From contig NZ_CP023689.1 in assembly GCF_008704715.1 (NCBI RefSeq), positions 1,550,001 to 1,614,000 of the forward strand: a stretch of DNA of 64,000 bases, given 5' to 3'. This stretch comes from Streptomyces chartreusis. Lineage in GTDB: Bacteria > Actinomycetota > Actinomycetes > Streptomycetales > Streptomycetaceae. The notes beneath the pieces were generated by a model that saw nothing but the letters and a program-made list of their open reading frames with translations, ran no database searches and was not told the DNA's origin. This document shows positions 1 through 8,245 of this stretch, piece after piece. Position 1 is the first letter of the stretch, and every line of letters begins with the position of its first letter. The position numbers were made by a program, and so were the translations under genes.

Positions 1-1381
1 CCAGAGCGCTCAGCGCGGCTTCGGCCGCACTCACGCCGCTGCGGACCGCACTCTCCATGGTCGCGGGCCACCCTGTGGCAGTCCACGCGCCGGCCAGGTA
101 CAGGCCGGATGCCTTGGTGCGGGCGCCGGGCCGCAGCCGCCCGACGCCGGGGGTGGGGGCGAACGTCGCCGTGCGCTCCCTGGTCACGAAGAAGTCCTGC
201 ACCCGGGCGCCGCGCGCCCCGGGCAACAGCCGCTCCAGCTCCGGCAGATACCGCTCGCGCAGGGTGGCCACGGGTTCGTCGATCTCGTCCTGGGCCGCCG
301 ACTGGGAGACGGCGAGGTACTGGCCGTCCTTGAGCCCGGAGGCGTCGGTGCGGTCGAACACCCACTGGAGGGGGCTGCCGAGGGCCGTGAGGAACGGCGT
401 GCTCAGCACCTTGCGGTCGTAGACGACATGCACGTTGAGGATCGGCGCGGTGCCGATCTCCAGGAGCCGTTCGGGGGCGTCGAGAGCACCGCCGGGCAGC
501 AGGTCGTACGCCTCGCGCTGGGCCACGGCGAGCACGACCGCGTCCGCTTCGAGCGTCTCGCCGGGAACCTGAACGCTCCAACGTCCGTTCTCGTCAGAGG
601 AGATGGAGGTGACGCGTGTACGGACCTCGGTACGGACGCCCGCGGTGTCGAGCGCCTTGCGGGCCAGCCGGTCATGCAGTTCGCCCAGCGGGACGCGCGC
701 CCATCCGATGTCGGCGGCGCCCGCTTCGGACAGCAGACCGGTCTTGAACACCATCGCGGCGAGCCCCAGCGAGGCGTCGCCCGCGACCGCGTTGAGAGTG
801 GCGACCCCGACCAGGTCCCACAGGGCCTCGACGGCACGCGCCGACTGACCGTGCGCGGTCAGCCAGCTGCCGAAGTCCTGGGTGTCCAGGGTCGGATCGG
901 CGAGGTCGAGCCCCTTGAGCGCGAGCGCGGCACGCCCGACCCTGGCGCGTTCGGCGAGGGAGAGATGCGGATACGTCGCCAGGCTCCGGCCCAGGTGCAG
1001 GGGCACGGGCAGCGCGTCGCGCCGCAGTCTGCCGAGCCGTCGGCCCTCGGGCTTGTCGACGTCGACCACGGGGACGTCGAGCCGGTCCTGGAGCGGCGCC
1101 AGCGCCGTCCCCTCGATCCGGTCGAGGAACCAGCGGTAGGCGGTGCAGCAGCGCAGGTACACGTGCTGTCCGTTGTCGACCGTCAGATCGCCGCGCTGGA
1201 AGGAGAAGGCCAGGCCGCCCAGCCTCGGCCTGCCCTCGATCAGGGTGACGCGGACGCCCGCGTCGGCGAGTGCGAGCGCGGCGGTGACGCCGGCGAGCCC
1301 GCCGCCGATCACGACGGCGTCCCTCCCGGCGCGTGGCGGGATGTCCGCGAGCGACCCGTCCGGCCGCGTGCCGTCGGTCAT
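1..1381 (-). CDS. hpnE: Hydroxysqualene dehydroxylase HpnE (C-terminus cut by window)
   Basis: FAD-dependent amine-oxidase-fold enzyme expected to reduce hydroxysqualene to squalene, the last step before squalene-hopene cyclase. About 460 codons are visible, near the usual full length, and the frame is still open at base 1. The N-terminus has the dinucleotide-binding motif VVIGGGLAGVTAAL followed by LIEGRPRLGGLAFSF, as in squalene and phytoene desaturases. The ATG at 1381 is preceded by GGAGGG at a good distance. It is the third gene of hpnC-hpnD-hpnE, 139 bp after hpnD. Older annotation may call it squalene-associated FAD-dependent desaturase. Family is clear; the HpnE role rests on the neighbours. 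Confidence 0.88.
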   Translation of the reverse strand, partial: MTDGTRPDGSLADIPPRAGRDAVVIGGGLAGVTAALALADAGVRVTLIEGRPRLGGLAFSFQRGDLTVDNGQHVYLRCCTAYRWFLDRIEGTALAPLQDRLDVPVVDVDKPEGRRLGRLRRDALPVPLHLGRSLATYPHLSLAERARVGRAALALKGLDLADPTLDTQDFGSWLTAHGQSARAVEALWDLVGVATLNAVAGDASLGLAAMVFKTGLLSEAGAADIGWARVPLGELHDRLARKALDTAGVRTEVRTRVTSISSDENGRWSVQVPGETLEADAVVLAVAQREAYDLLPGGALDAPERLLEIGTAPILNVHVVYDRKVLSTPFLTALGSPLQWVFDRTDASGLKDGQYLAVSQSAAQDEIDEPVATLRERYLPELERLLPGARGARVQDFFVTRERTATFAPTPGVGRLRPGARTKASGLYLAGAWTATGWPATMESAVRSGVSAAEAALSAL

Positions 1382-1520
1382 CGTGCACCCTCCCCTGAGC
1401 GACCGCCGTGCCGATGGTTCAACGGTGTACCGCCGGTCGTCTCAGTCAGGGACGCCGCATGACGGTGGAGGGTTGCCTGCCGCTTTTCCCCGGTGGCATC
1501 ACCTTGGGCCGAAATGTCCA

Positions 1521-2468
1521 TCAGGCGCGCCTCCTGACGGTTCGGGTGACATGCCGGGCGTCCAGACCGGACAGACCGCGCACGGCGACGTACGCCTTCT
1601 CACGCCCGGGCAGGGAGACCCGGCCGCGCAGCACGGCCTCCGGGTCGCGCTCGATGCGGTCCAGCAGACGGCGGTAGATGCCGGCCATGGCGGCGACGCA
1701 CGCGCCGCTGCGCCGGTCGAGCATGGGGAGCAGCCGGTAGCCCTCGGCGAAAAGGGCGCGGGCCCGTCGCACTTCGAAGTGCACGAGGCCCGCGAAGTCG
1801 GAGCCCTCCGGTGGGGTCGGCCCGCTGAAGCCGGCCGAGCAGCCGAATTTGGCGAGGTCGTCGGAGGGCAGGTAGGTGCGCCCTCCCTCGGCGTCCTCAC
1901 GGACGTCACGCAGGATGTTGGTCAGCTGCAGCGCCAGGCCGAGCGTGTCCGCGTACTCGGACGCGCGTTCGACGCCGCGGGCCGCCGGTTCGGTGCCGAA
2001 CACGCCGAGCGACAGGCGGCCGATGGCGCCCGCCACACAGCGGCAGTAGACCTTCAGGTCGTCCCAGGTCTCGTAGGTCTCGCCGCGTACGTCCATCAGG
2101 ACGCCGTCGATCAGCTCGTCCAGTCCGCCGAGCGGGATCGGGAAGGCGTCGGCGGCGTGGGCGAGCGCGACGGCCACGGGGTCGGTGTCGTCCTCGTCGA
2201 CCTCGTGCTCGCGGATCCGGGTCAGCAGTTCCCGGGTGTCCTCCAGCCTGGCGATCTTGACGTCGCTGCTCAGGGCGCCGTCGCCGATGTCGTCGACGCG
2301 GCGCGAGAACGCGTACAGCGCCGACATCGCCCGCCGCTTGGGCGTGGGCAGCAGCCGGATGCCGTAGGCGAAGTTCCGTGCCTGCTGTCCGGTGACGGCC
2401 TCGCAGTAGCTGTAGGCGGCGAGTACCGGTGCGGACGCGTGTGGTGCAGACTCCACGGTCCGGATCAC
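1521..2468 (-). CDS. hpnD: Presqualene diphosphate synthase HpnD
   Basis: Trans-isoprenyl diphosphate synthase of the squalene/phytoene synthase family, 315 aa. It should condense two farnesyl diphosphates to presqualene diphosphate, which HpnC converts to hydroxysqualene. The first aspartate-rich motif is in RRVDDIGDG (about residues 56-64). The second is in ILRDVREDAEGGRTYLP (about 186-202). The GTG start at 2468 overlaps the hpnC stop as GTGA, so translation is probably coupled. The family alone does not separate HpnD from HpnC or phytoene synthase; order and pairing with hpnC and hpnE support the assignment. Confidence 0.9.
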   Translation of the reverse strand: MIRTVESAPHASAPVLAAYSYCEAVTGQQARNFAYGIRLLPTPKRRAMSALYAFSRRVDDIGDGALSSDVKIARLEDTRELLTRIREHEVDEDDTDPVAVALAHAADAFPIPLGGLDELIDGVLMDVRGETYETWDDLKVYCRCVAGAIGRLSLGVFGTEPAARGVERASEYADTLGLALQLTNILRDVREDAEGGRTYLPSDDLAKFGCSAGFSGPTPPEGSDFAGLVHFEVRRARALFAEGYRLLPMLDRRSGACVAAMAGIYRRLLDRIERDPEAVLRGRVSLPGREKAYVAVRGLSGLDARHVTRTVRRRA

Positions 2469-3364
2469 CCCTCTCCTCGCAGAGTCACGCCCACCTCGCG
2501 CAGCAGTCGGAGCTTGCTGGCCTTGGGCGGGCCCGGCAGTACGTCGTATTCGGCGGCGGCGATCGCGCCGATCGCCGCCCTTCCCCCCGCCACGAAACCC
2601 GCCAACAGCAGCTTGAGCCTGCCGTGGACGCTACCCACCAAGGGGGTGCCTTCATTCAGGAGGTTCCGGGCATGTTCGGCTTCGTATGCAACCAGTGCGC
2701 GCACCGATGCGCCCGCCGTTTTCGCCCCGAGATCGGTTTCGTCGACGTGAAAGCGTTTCATGTCCGCTGCGGGCAGATAGATCCGGTCACGGCCGAGGTC
2801 CTCGGCGACGTCCTGGAGGTGCTCGACGATCTGGAGTGCCGTGCACACCGCGTCGGAGCGGCGGATCCGCTCGGGCGTCGCCGTGCCGGTGACGGCGAGG
2901 ACGAGCCGGCCGACGGGGTTGGCCGACAGTTCGCAGTAGGCAAGCAGATCGTCGTAGGTCTCGTAGCGCCCGACGAGCTGGTCCTGGCGGTTGGCGGCGA
3001 TCAGGCCGAGGAACGGCTCGGGGGTCAGCGAGCAGCGGCGGACCGTCGGCTGGAGGCGGCGCAGCAGGGGGTGGCCGGGGGTGCCGTCGAAGACGCGGCG
3101 CAGGTCGGCCTCGAAGGCGTCGAGCAGGACAAGGCGGTCCTCGGCCGACTCGGGCGACACGCCGAGCAGGCGGGCGTCGGCACCGCCGGGGGCGAGATCG
3201 CCGTCGCCGATGTCGTCGACGAGGCGGGCGAAGCCGTACACGGCCATCAGGTCGTCGCGCCAGGCCCTGGGCAGGAAGAACGGCGCCACGGGGAAGTTCT
3301 CCGCGGCGGCCTTGTCGAGCGTGCCGCGCGCCGGATCGTCAGGGCGCGCGTCCGTTCCCTTCAC
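2465..3364 (-). CDS. hpnC: Hydroxysqualene synthase HpnC
   Basis: Squalene/phytoene-synthase-family protein, about 299 aa from the GTG at 3364. Both Mg-binding motifs are present: RLVDDIGDGD near residues 46-55 and LQDVAEDLGRDRIYLP near 182-197. It should turn presqualene diphosphate into hydroxysqualene. The start is uncertain: there is no clear ribosome-binding site before 3364, and the GTG overlaps the stop of a 22-codon ORF (ATG at 3429) that does have a GGGAG site. Either hpnC is translated by coupling from that ORF, or a frameshift separates the true N-terminus. The catalytic core is intact either way. Confidence 0.88.
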   Translation of the reverse strand: MKGTDARPDDPARGTLDKAAAENFPVAPFFLPRAWRDDLMAVYGFARLVDDIGDGDLAPGGADARLLGVSPESAEDRLVLLDAFEADLRRVFDGTPGHPLLRRLQPTVRRCSLTPEPFLGLIAANRQDQLVGRYETYDDLLAYCELSANPVGRLVLAVTGTATPERIRRSDAVCTALQIVEHLQDVAEDLGRDRIYLPAADMKRFHVDETDLGAKTAGASVRALVAYEAEHARNLLNEGTPLVGSVHGRLKLLLAGFVAGGRAAIGAIAAAEYDVLPGPPKASKLRLLREVGVTLRGEG

Positions 3365-3429
3365 CGTGGACTGCCCGGGGCGGGGACGGCACAGGCGGGT
3401 GCGTTGAGCTGGGGAGTTTCCGTAGCCAT
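3361..3429 (-). CDS. Short ORF coupled to hpnC (leader or displaced N-terminus)
   Basis: A 22-codon ORF reading MATETPQLNAPACAVPAPGS and then PR before its stop. GGGAG lies about 9 nt upstream of the ATG. Its TGA overlaps the GTG of hpnC as GTGA, the same overlap seen between hpnC and hpnD. It may be a translated leader, or the real N-terminus of HpnC displaced by a one-base change in a C/G-rich run. No function is claimed. Confidence 0.4.
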   Translation of the reverse strand: MATETPQLNAPACAVPAPGSPR

Positions 3430-3753
3430 TGCCGTCACATCTCCCGTTCTACACCGCTGACCCAATGCACACTATTTCGGACACGCCGCCCGGCTGTCCG
3501 CGCCGCAGCCCGGAGAGAGGGTGTCGCGCCTTATCGCCCCACTTGCCGCGTTTCGGTACCGCTACAGCTTACGTTGTACAACGCAGCGTGGCCCGTGAGG
3601 GTGTCCTGCACATCACAACAACACACCGATTGGCGTCAAGATTCCTGGCGTTGGCCGGAGTTGACGTTTCCTTTGCAGACGCGGGCCCCGCCGGTGCAGT
3701 TCCGGCGGGGCCCCGGGAAGCTTGCTGGGCCGCACGGCCCATGTCCGGGTGGA
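3430..3753. other. Intergenic region upstream of hpnC
   Basis: 324 bp with no credible gene. It holds the terminator of the tagGH-type operon at 3683-3713. On the minus strand it probably holds the hpnC promoter: a possible -35 TTGACG reads from 3639 to 3634, without a convincing -10. A perfect 12-bp palindrome, CGTTGTACAACG, lies at 3572-3583 and could be a regulator site. Confidence 0.5.
3683..3713 (-). terminator. Hairpin terminator after the tagGH-type operon
   Basis: Perfect 12-bp stem GGGCCCCGCCGG (3683-3694) with CCGGCGGGGCCC (3702-3713) around a 7-nt loop, 40 bp past the stop of the ABC ATPase. There is no U-tract, which is common in Streptomyces. It separates the seven-gene operon from hpnC. 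Confidence 0.75.
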
Positions 3754-4533
3754 CTACTTGCCCGTGAACTTCTCGTACTCCTTGAGGACCTCGTCCGTCG
3801 GTCCGTCCATGCGCAGCTCGCCGCGTTCCAGCCAAAGGACGCGGTTGCAGGTGTCGCGGATCGACTTGTTGTTGTGGCTGACCAGGAACACCGTGCCGGC
3901 TTCCTTGCGCAGCTCACGGATGCGGTCCTCGGAGCGCTTCTGGAACTTGCGGTCGCCGGTGGCCAGCGCCTCGTCGATCATCAGGACGTCGTGGTCCTTG
4001 GCCGCCGCGATGGAGAAGCGCAGCCGGGCCGCCATGCCGGACGAGTAGGTGCGCATGGGCAGGGTGATGAAGTCGCCCTTCTCGTTGATGCCGGAGAAGT
4101 CGACGATCCCCTGGTAGCGCTCCTTGATCTGCTCGCGGGTCATGCCCATGGCGAGCCCGCCCAATATGACGTTGCGCTCGCCGGTGAGGTCGTTCATCAG
4201 GGCCGCGTTCACACCCAGCAGGGAGGGCTGGCCGTCGGTGTAGACCTTGCCGCTCTCCGGCGGGAGCAGGCCGGCGATGGCACGCAGCAGGGTGGACTTG
4301 CCGGAGCCGTTGGAACCGATGAGGCCGATGGCCTCGCCGCGGTAGGCGATGAAGGAGACGCCGCGCACGGCGTGCACCTTGCGTACGCCCCGCTCCTCGC
4401 CGCGCTTGACGATGCGGCTGAGGGCCGCGGTGGCGCTGCCCTTGCCGGACTTGGCGCCGTTGACGCGGTAGACGATGTGGAGCTCGTCCGCGATGACGGT
4501 GGGGATGTGCGCATCCGTCCTCTGCTCAGCCAC
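3754..4533 (-). CDS. Polysaccharide/teichoic-acid-type ABC exporter ATPase (TagH-like)
   Basis: Cytoplasmic ATPase of an ABC-2 exporter, 259 aa. Walker A is GSNGSGKS (73-80), the signature is YSSGMAAR (163-170) and Walker B is VLMIDEA (183-189). The signature form and the insert before Walker A (residues 27-54) are typical of TagH, RfbB and Wzt exporters that move lipid-linked glycans or teichoic-acid polymers. It overlaps the permease gene by 8 bp. It lacks the extra C-terminal carbohydrate-binding domain of Wzt, so export probably does not depend on recognising a capped chain end. The substrate is unknown; the upstream genes point to a polyol-phosphate glycan. Confidence 0.85.
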   Translation of the reverse strand: MAEQRTDAHIPTVIADELHIVYRVNGAKSGKGSATAALSRIVKRGEERGVRKVHAVRGVSFIAYRGEAIGLIGSNGSGKSTLLRAIAGLLPPESGKVYTDGQPSLLGVNAALMNDLTGERNVILGGLAMGMTREQIKERYQGIVDFSGINEKGDFITLPMRTYSSGMAARLRFSIAAAKDHDVLMIDEALATGDRKFQKRSEDRIRELRKEAGTVFLVSHNNKSIRDTCNRVLWLERGELRMDGPTDEVLKEYEKFTGK

Positions 4534-5455
4534 GGCCGTACCTCTCCTCCGCCTTCCAGAAGTACACGAAGCCGCCGACCGCGAACAGCACGGCCCATCC
4601 GGCCGCCGCCGCCCAGACGTGGTCGGGCAGGTTCGAGGAGCCGTAGCCGTCGATCATGGCGAAGCGCATCAGGTCCATGTAGACCGCGGCCGGGTTCCAC
4701 TGCAGGACGGTGGCGATCCACTCCGGCTTGTCCTTCAGCATGACCGGGATGGAGAACATCACGCCGGACGCGTACATCCACGTACGCATCACGAACGGCA
4801 TCAGCTGGGCCAGGTCCGGGGTCTTCGAGCCGGCGCGGGCCATGATCAGGGCGAGGCCGGTGTTGAACAGGAACTGCAGGGCCAGCACCGGCAGGATCAG
4901 CACCCAGCTCAGCTTCGGGTAGCTGCCGAAGCCGATCGCCACGACGAACAGCACGATCATCGAGTACAGCAGTTGCTGGAGCTGCTGGAGCGCGAAGGAG
5001 ATCGGGAGGGAGGCACGCGGGAAGTGCAGCGCGCGCACCAGGCCCAGGTTGCCCGAGATCGCGCGGACGCCCGCCATCACCGAGCTCTGCGTGAAGGTGA
5101 ACACGAAGACGCCCGTGACCAGGAACGGGATGTAGACCTCGCGGGGCATGCCCCGGTCGGCCTCGAGGATCACGCCGAAGATGAAGAAGTACACGGCCGC
5201 GTTCAGCAGCGGGGTGGCCACCTGCCAGAGCTGGCCGAGCTTCGCCTGGCTGTACTGGGCGGTCAGCTTCGCCCGCGAGAACGCGAGGATGAAGTGCCGC
5301 CGGTCCCAGAGCTGGCGGACGTACTCGAACAGCGAGGGCCGGGCGCCGCTCACAGCGAGCCCGTACTTGGCGGCCAGCTGGGACGCCGTGAGTCCCTCGT
5401 CGGGCGACGGCGGCGCGCTCACCGCGACCGAGCCGTCGTGCGTTGTCTCACTCAC
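4526..5455 (-). CDS. ABC-2 type glycan exporter permease (TagG-like)
   Basis: Integral membrane protein of 309 aa with an N-terminal cytoplasmic stretch and about six hydrophobic segments. The region around LGQLWQVATPLLNAAVYFFI is typical of ABC-2 permeases of the TagG/RfbA/Wzm family. It pairs with the ATPase 8 bp downstream in the same family combination as teichoic acid and O-antigen exporters. It follows the glycosyltransferase gene by 93 bp, the only sizeable gap in the operon, which could hold an internal promoter. Likely role: translocation of the glycan or glycolipid made by the upstream enzymes. Confidence 0.85.
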   Translation of the reverse strand: MSETTHDGSVAVSAPPSPDEGLTASQLAAKYGLAVSGARPSLFEYVRQLWDRRHFILAFSRAKLTAQYSQAKLGQLWQVATPLLNAAVYFFIFGVILEADRGMPREVYIPFLVTGVFVFTFTQSSVMAGVRAISGNLGLVRALHFPRASLPISFALQQLQQLLYSMIVLFVVAIGFGSYPKLSWVLILPVLALQFLFNTGLALIMARAGSKTPDLAQLMPFVMRTWMYASGVMFSIPVMLKDKPEWIATVLQWNPAAVYMDLMRFAMIDGYGSSNLPDHVWAAAAGWAVLFAVGGFVYFWKAEERYGRG

Positions 5456-5548
5456 CAGTTGAAACTTTCGTCTTCGAGATGCGCAGACTGTGCGGGTCTG
5501 GCATGAACCTGGGGCCGTCGGGCCCGGTCGCTCTCAGGGTCGAGCCTG

Positions 5549-6421
5549 TCAGATGACGGGTGGTCGGCCCAGTCGAGTCAGCCGCCACACCGTACGCCAC
5601 TTCATGGGCCTGCGGGGACCGCACGAAGTGGACCAGCCTTCCCGGAATCCGCCGAACCATGCTCGCAGAGCGGGGCGGGAGGGGCGCCGGGCCAGGGTGA
5701 GGAGCAGCCAGACGCCGAGATAGACCGGGACAAGGGGGGCGGGGAGGTTGCGTCGGGCCAGCCAGACGCGGTTGCGGGCGACCATGCGGTGGTAGACCGC
5801 GTGCCGCGAGGGCGCGGTCGTCGGGTGGTACAGCACCATGTCGGACCGGTAGTCGATCATCCAGCCCGCGTCGAGGGCCCGCCATGCCAGGTCGGTTTCC
5901 TCGTGGGCGTAGAAGAACTCGTCCGGAAGCCCGCCGACCTCGGCGAAGACCTGGGTGCGCACGGCGTTGGCGCCGCCGAGGAAGGTGGTGACCCGGGAGG
6001 AGCGCATCGGGTCGGAGGCGCGCAGCCGGGGGACGTGGCGGCGCTGGGTGACACCGGTCTCGGGGTCGGCGATGCGGAAGCTGACGATGCCGAGCTTCGG
6101 GTCGGTCGAGAATGCCTCGCGGCACAGCTCGGCGGTGTCGTGGTGGGCGAGGAGGCCGTCGTCGTCGAGGAAGAGCAATATGTCGACGCCACGGCCGCTC
6201 GGGCCGAAGGCCTCGATGCCGACGTTGCGCCCGCCGGGGATGCCGAGGTTCTCGGGCAGCTCGATGGTGCGCACGCCCTCGGGGACGTCCGGCACCGGGG
6301 AGCCGTTGCCGACCACGACGACCTCGACCGCGTCGCCGTCCTGCTTGGCGACCGAGTCGAGCAGGGCGCGCAGCTCGTCGGGGCGGTTGCCCATGGTGAT
6401 GATCACCGCGCCGACCTTCAT
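5549..6421 (-). CDS. Family 2 glycosyltransferase
   Basis: GT-A fold glycosyltransferase, 290 aa. The N-terminal beta strand VGAVIITMGNRPDELRALL is followed by the metal and nucleotide-sugar motif FLDDD (84-88) and an HEETD motif near 173-177, as in rhamnosyl- and galactofuranosyl-type GT2 enzymes. One hydrophobic stretch near the C-terminus (PVYLGVWLLLTLA) may anchor it to the membrane. I chose the ATG at 6421 because the frame upstream has no family-like sequence and this start sits 5 bp after the preceding gene. Donor and acceptor are unknown; it probably decorates or extends the polymer exported by the downstream ABC pair. Confidence 0.85.
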   Translation of the reverse strand: MKVGAVIITMGNRPDELRALLDSVAKQDGDAVEVVVVGNGSPVPDVPEGVRTIELPENLGIPGGRNVGIEAFGPSGRGVDILLFLDDDGLLAHHDTAELCREAFSTDPKLGIVSFRIADPETGVTQRRHVPRLRASDPMRSSRVTTFLGGANAVRTQVFAEVGGLPDEFFYAHEETDLAWRALDAGWMIDYRSDMVLYHPTTAPSRHAVYHRMVARNRVWLARRNLPAPLVPVYLGVWLLLTLARRPSRPALRAWFGGFREGWSTSCGPRRPMKWRTVWRLTRLGRPPVI

Positions 6422-6426
6422 GCCGT

Positions 6427-7206
6427 TCACTTCAGCCTGCTGGAGGCGAGGATGGACACGAGGTGCAGCAGGGTCTGGAGCAGCGCGATGCCGGCGAGCA
6501 CGGCGACGCCGAGCCGGGAGAAGAACAGGTCGCCGCGGACCTGGTCGGCGATCGCCAGGACCAGGATGAGCAGCGACGCCTCGATGCCGAGGATCAGGCG
6601 GTGGAACTTCAGCAGGGCGGCGGCCTTGCGAGCCATGGCCATGCCGGAGGAGCGCATCTCGGACGCCGCCTCCTGGACCGGCGGCTTGCCGGCCTGGTGG
6701 CGGGCGACGCCGACGAGGTCGGTCTCGGCCTTGATCAGGATGGCGCCCAGCGCGGCCAGCGTGCCGAGGAAGGCCCACAGCCAGTCGATACGGCCGCTGC
6801 CCCACAGGTCGGCGGCGCGCAGGCCGAAGCCGACGAGCACGGCGGCGTCGGTGAGGTACGCGCCGACGCGGTCGAGGTAGACGCCGTTGAGGGAGTACTG
6901 CTTCTTCCAGCGCGCGATCTCGCCGTCGACGCAGTCGAGCAGCAGATACATCTGGACGCACACCACGCCCAGCACGGCCCCCGGGACCCCTGGCACCAGG
7001 AGCGCCGGGGCCGCGAGGACACCGAAGACGGTCATCAGGTACGTGAGCTGGTTGGGCGTGACCCTGGTGTTCACCAGGTAGCGGTCGACCCGCAGGGACA
7101 CCTCGCGCATGTAGAGGCGTCCCATCCAGTGCTCACCGCTGCGCCGGTCCTTCACCCCCGCGGGGTGAACGACGGGGCGGAGTTCAGCTACCGATGGCCT
7201 TGACAT
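6427..7206 (-). CDS. CDP-alcohol phosphatidyltransferase family protein, lacks final Asp
   Basis: Membrane enzyme of 259 aa with about six hydrophobic segments. The CDP-alcohol motif is present from D91 (DCVDGEIAR, then G108 and D112), but the fourth aspartate, usually taken as the catalytic base, is A116. The nearest Asp is D120. The DNA reads clearly here, so this is not a translation slip. It may use another residue, be regulatory, or act on an unusual alcohol. It overlaps the upstream dehydrogenase gene by 23 bp. The paralogue at 8982-10823 keeps all four aspartates, so the two may act together. Substrates are unknown. Confidence 0.8.
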   Translation of the reverse strand: MSRPSVAELRPVVHPAGVKDRRSGEHWMGRLYMREVSLRVDRYLVNTRVTPNQLTYLMTVFGVLAAPALLVPGVPGAVLGVVCVQMYLLLDCVDGEIARWKKQYSLNGVYLDRVGAYLTDAAVLVGFGLRAADLWGSGRIDWLWAFLGTLAALGAILIKAETDLVGVARHQAGKPPVQEAASEMRSSGMAMARKAAALLKFHRLILGIEASLLILVLAIADQVRGDLFFSRLGVAVLAGIALLQTLLHLVSILASSRLK

Positions 7207-8245
7207 AGTCGGCGTAGATGTCCTTGATCTGGTCGGTTGTCAGGTCGAGGTGTTCGAGGATCGTGTAGCGGCCGGGCCGGGTCTGCGGAGCGAACTCCAC
7301 CGCGCGGACGAACTCGTCGTCCGAGAAGCCGATCTCCTCCGGCAGTACCGGCAGGCCGTGCCGGCGCAGCACCTCGGCCATGTGGGCCGACTCCTCGTGG
7401 GCTCCGCGCAGGTACATCGCGAACGCCGCGCCGAGCCCGCACTGCTCGCCGTGGGCGGCGGCGCGCCGGGGGTACAGCAGGTCGAAGGCGTGGTTGATCT
7501 CGTGGCACGCGCCGGAGGACGGACGGGAGTCGCCCGACACCGACATGGCGATGCCGCTGAGCACCAGCGCCTCGGCCAGGACCTGGAGGAAGTCGGTGTC
7601 CCCGATGCCGCCGGGGTGGCGCAGCACGGCCTCGCCGGCCTGCCGGGCGATCGCGGCGGCGAGGCCGTCGATCTTCTCGCCCTTGACCCGGTTGGCCAGC
7701 TCCCAGTCCGCGATGGCGGAGATGTTGGAGACGGCGTCACCGATGCCGGCCCGGACGAAGCGCACGGGGGCGTCGCGGATGACGTCGAGGTCGATGACGA
7801 CGGCGATCGGGTTCGGCACTCCGTAGGAGCCGCGCCCGGCGTCGTTGTCGAGGGTGGCGACCGGCGAGCACAGGCCGTCGTGCGCGAGGTTCGTCGGTAC
7901 GGCGACCAGCGGCAGGCCGACGCGCGCCGCGGCGAACTTGGCGCAGTCGATGATCTTGCCGCCGCCGAGCCCGACGACGGCGTCGTAGTGGCCGGCCCTT
8001 ATGTCGCCGGCCAGCCGGACCGCGTCGTCGAGGGTGCCGCCGCCGACCTCGTACCAGGTGGCCCCGGGCAGTGCGGGAGCGAGCCGCTCCTTGAGCCGGG
8101 CACCGGAGCCGTTGCTGACCGCGACGGCCAGCTTGCCGGAGTGCGAGATCCGTTCGTCGGCGAGCACACCCGCCAGGTCGTCGAGAGCGCCCGGGCGGAT
8201 GTCGACGACGACCGGCGAGGGGATCAGCCGGGTCAGTACTGGCAT
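7184..8245 (-). CDS. Glycerol-1-phosphate dehydrogenase-like, metal-dependent alcohol dehydrogenase fold
   Basis: 353-aa NAD(P)-dependent enzyme of the iron-containing alcohol dehydrogenase/dehydroquinate synthase superfamily. Closest in pattern are sn-glycerol-1-phosphate dehydrogenases (EgsA/AraM): GLGGGKIIDCAK (92-103), VPTNLAHDGLCSP (116-128) and GIGDAVSN (167-174). Probable metal ligands are D170, a histidine in CHEINH (H248 or H252) and H265 in HGEQCG. It would reduce dihydroxyacetone phosphate or a related ketose phosphate to a polyol phosphate for the adjacent cytidylyltransferase. The start overlaps that gene by 13 bp. The exact substrate is inferred, not shown. Confidence 0.8.
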   Translation of the reverse strand: MPVLTRLIPSPVVVDIRPGALDDLAGVLADERISHSGKLAVAVSNGSGARLKERLAPALPGATWYEVGGGTLDDAVRLAGDIRAGHYDAVVGLGGGKIIDCAKFAAARVGLPLVAVPTNLAHDGLCSPVATLDNDAGRGSYGVPNPIAVVIDLDVIRDAPVRFVRAGIGDAVSNISAIADWELANRVKGEKIDGLAAAIARQAGEAVLRHPGGIGDTDFLQVLAEALVLSGIAMSVSGDSRPSSGACHEINHAFDLLYPRRAAAHGEQCGLGAAFAMYLRGAHEESAHMAEVLRRHGLPVLPEEIGFSDDEFVRAVEFAPQTRPGRYTILEHLDLTTDQIKDIYADYVKAIGS

